The notes under the pieces: generated by a model
What the model was told of the DNA's origin: nothing
Seen by the model: only the letters and a program-made list of their open reading frames with translations
Database searches by the model: none
Made by a program: the position numbers and the translations under genes
Assembly (NCBI GenBank): GCA_937876435.1
Contig: CALEIL010000257.1
Location: 1 to 6,784 of the forward strand
Direction: 5' to 3'
DNA: 6,784 nucleotides
From: an uncultured Bacteroidota bacterium
Lineage (GTDB): Bacteria > Bacteroidota > Bacteroidia > Chitinophagales > Saprospiraceae
Part shown: piece by piece, positions 5,799-6,784 of the stretch
Layout: the number at the start of each line of letters is the position of its first letter
Numbering within the stretch: the stretch's first letter is position 1

Positions 5799-6784
5799 TT
5801 ACAAAACTATGTTGATCCCAGCTGTAAATATTTTTGGCATCATATTCGTTTGGGACTCCGGGTCATAATGACCCCACCCGGTAACGGTCATTAAATTTCT
5901 AGCACTTACAAAAAACTTTAAGTGTTGTATTTTAGCGCGAGTTAACATTTGGCTAGGTACGATATAGGCTAAGGACAAGTCCTGCAATCTTAAAAATGAC
6001 CGGTCTTCCCAGTAATTAAAACCAGGAGAGTTGGTATCCGAGTTCAACCTGGCATAATCGTTTATGGGGTTATCCGGTCGCCAGTATGGACGATACATAC
6101 GATTTCTCCTTTCAAAATCGCCATTGGATCCGGAATTAAGGTGAAGGTTATTCACTCCATAGAACCCAATATCAGCTCTCAAAAATGCCGAAATTTGGAA
6201 ATTATTAAACACAGTAAATTCATTCCGTAACCCAATTTTATATTGAGGTCTTTTGTAGTTCTGAAAGACCTTATCTTCCGTCGGTGACAATACCCCATCT
6301 TCATTTACATCGCGGAGCTTTATGTCCCCGGGTTGTTTACCGTATTCAGCAGCTTGGTCTCGTTCATCCAATTGCCATACCCCGAGGATTTCGTATTCCC
6401 ATATTCGGTCCAAAGACTGTCCAATAAACCAACCGTTACCGATGTCATCGGCCTCTTCTTGTCCGATCACATTGCCGTTTTCATCGACTACATCAATCAT
6501 TTCTCCGTAAAGGTGCTTGATCTTATTTCGATTAAACGAAAATACCAGTATGGAATTCCATTCAAATAGATTTTGAGTCATATTCACGGTGTTTATAGTA
6601 AGTTCAAACCCCTTGTTTTTCAATTCACCAAGATTAGATGCAACGCTCGTATATCCTATAATCCTTGGGAGCGAACGGTTTAGCAATAAATCATAGGTCG
6701 TCATATCGTAATACTCAAGAGATCCACTGATTCTACTTCCATAAAGTCCATAAAGGGTTGAGTTCCGGCAAGAGCCATTGTTTT
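5799..6784 (-). CDS. SusC/RagA-family TonB-dependent transporter, C-terminal fragment (5' end outside window)
   Basis: The frame is open from the right window edge to the stop at 5799, about 328 codons; the internal ATG at 6704 is not the true start. It is the C-terminal beta-barrel of a SusC-type receptor (family length about 1000 residues). Landmarks in order: GSLEYYDMTTYDLLLNRSLP, GELKNKGFELTIN, GQSLDRIWEYEILGVWQLDE, then GDIKLRDVNEDGVLS with the usual acidic D..(E/G)DG loop, RPQYKIGLRNEF, YRPYWRPDNPINDYARLN, and RSFLRLQDLSLAYIVP followed by FFVSARNLMTVTGW.HYDPE near the end. The last strand ends in GINIVL, a typical hydrophobic barrel terminus. The protein imports SusD-bound oligosaccharides with TonB energy. 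The signal peptide, carboxypeptidase-like domain and plug are not in the window. A 9-bp tandem repeat lies near the right edge, where the first dozen residues fit the family poorly. Confidence 0.93.
   Translation of the reverse strand, partial: NNGSCRNSTLYGLYGSRISGSLEYYDMTTYDLLLNRSLPRIIGYTSVASNLGELKNKGFELTINTVNMTQNLFEWNSILVFSFNRNKIKHLYGEMIDVVDENGNVIGQEEADDIGNGWFIGQSLDRIWEYEILGVWQLDERDQAAEYGKQPGDIKLRDVNEDGVLSPTEDKVFQNYKRPQYKIGLRNEFTVFNNFQISAFLRADIGFYGVNNLHLNSGSNGDFERRNRMYRPYWRPDNPINDYARLNSDTNSPGFNYWEDRSFLRLQDLSLAYIVPSQMLTRAKIQHLKFFVSARNLMTVTGWGHYDPESQTNMMPKIFTAGINIVL
6738..6755. repeat. Tandem 9-bp direct repeat inside susC
   Basis: The plus strand carries TCCATAAAG twice in a row (6738-6746 and 6747-6755). 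On the coding strand this gives CTTTATGGA twice, an in-frame LYGLYG. It sits in the beta-strand just before SRISGSLEYYD, where SusC proteins usually show a pattern like N(I/L)GLDFGL. It looks like a small slippage duplication or local rearrangement and keeps the frame. Confidence 0.7.

Noticed and set aside
5799..6704. ATG at 6704 as the start of a 301-residue protein.
   Set aside because: The frame remains open to the window edge and the sequence before this ATG (GSLEYYD) is still SusC-like, so it is an internal methionine.
1..6784. CRISPR arrays, tRNA or rRNA genes, insertion-sequence ends.
   Set aside because: No regularly spaced repeats, cloverleaf-like segments, transposase motifs or terminal inverted repeats were seen on either strand by eye.

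Overview
The window reads as a piece of a Bacteroidota chromosome. The evidence is a SusC/SusD pair, a Bacteroidota-type signal peptide with lipobox on SusD and the sulfatase, a TAnnTTTG-type promoter box, and genes without strong Shine-Dalgarno sequences. A free-living, probably marine or algae-associated polysaccharide degrader is likely, because the outer-membrane pair is followed by a sulfatase. Genus cannot be read from the sequence.

Layout. Almost everything is on the minus strand, so the genes read from right to left. (1) Positions 6784 to 1038 are the distal part of a polysaccharide utilization locus (PUL): the C-terminal part of a SusC-type TonB-dependent transporter (cut by the window edge), a complete SusD lipoprotein, a complete iduronate-2-sulfatase-like lipoprotein, and a secreted protein with seven FG-GAP/VCBS-type calcium-loop repeats. 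Gaps are 13, 9 and 59 bp, which fits one operon whose promoter lies outside the window. (2) Positions 1057 to 893 hold a 54-codon reading frame that overlaps the end of the VCBS gene and resembles nothing I know. (3) Positions 917 to 402 hold a toxin-antitoxin pair: a promoter-like box, an apparently intact antitoxin, and a RelE/ParE toxin lacking its usual C-terminus. (4) Positions 347 to about 127 hold a frameshifted, truncated DUF4160 gene. (5) Positions 1 to 141, on the plus strand, are the last 46 codons of a SpmB-like nucleoside-recognition membrane protein, convergent with everything else.

How the genes work together. SusC and SusD would capture and import a glycan at the outer membrane. 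The sulfatase, itself a lipoprotein, would remove sulfate esters, by family resemblance perhaps 2-O-sulfate on a uronic acid. The VCBS propeller is a candidate extracytoplasmic binding or scaffold protein for the same substrate; its exact role is unknown. No glycoside hydrolase or lyase is visible here, so the rest of the pathway must lie upstream or elsewhere. The roughly 1 kb between the PUL and spmB looks like an eroding accessory junction, with two damaged small modules and an unexplained short ORF. I did not find a clearly new system; the most unusual parts are the VCBS protein in the sulfatase operon and the decayed toxin-antitoxin junction.
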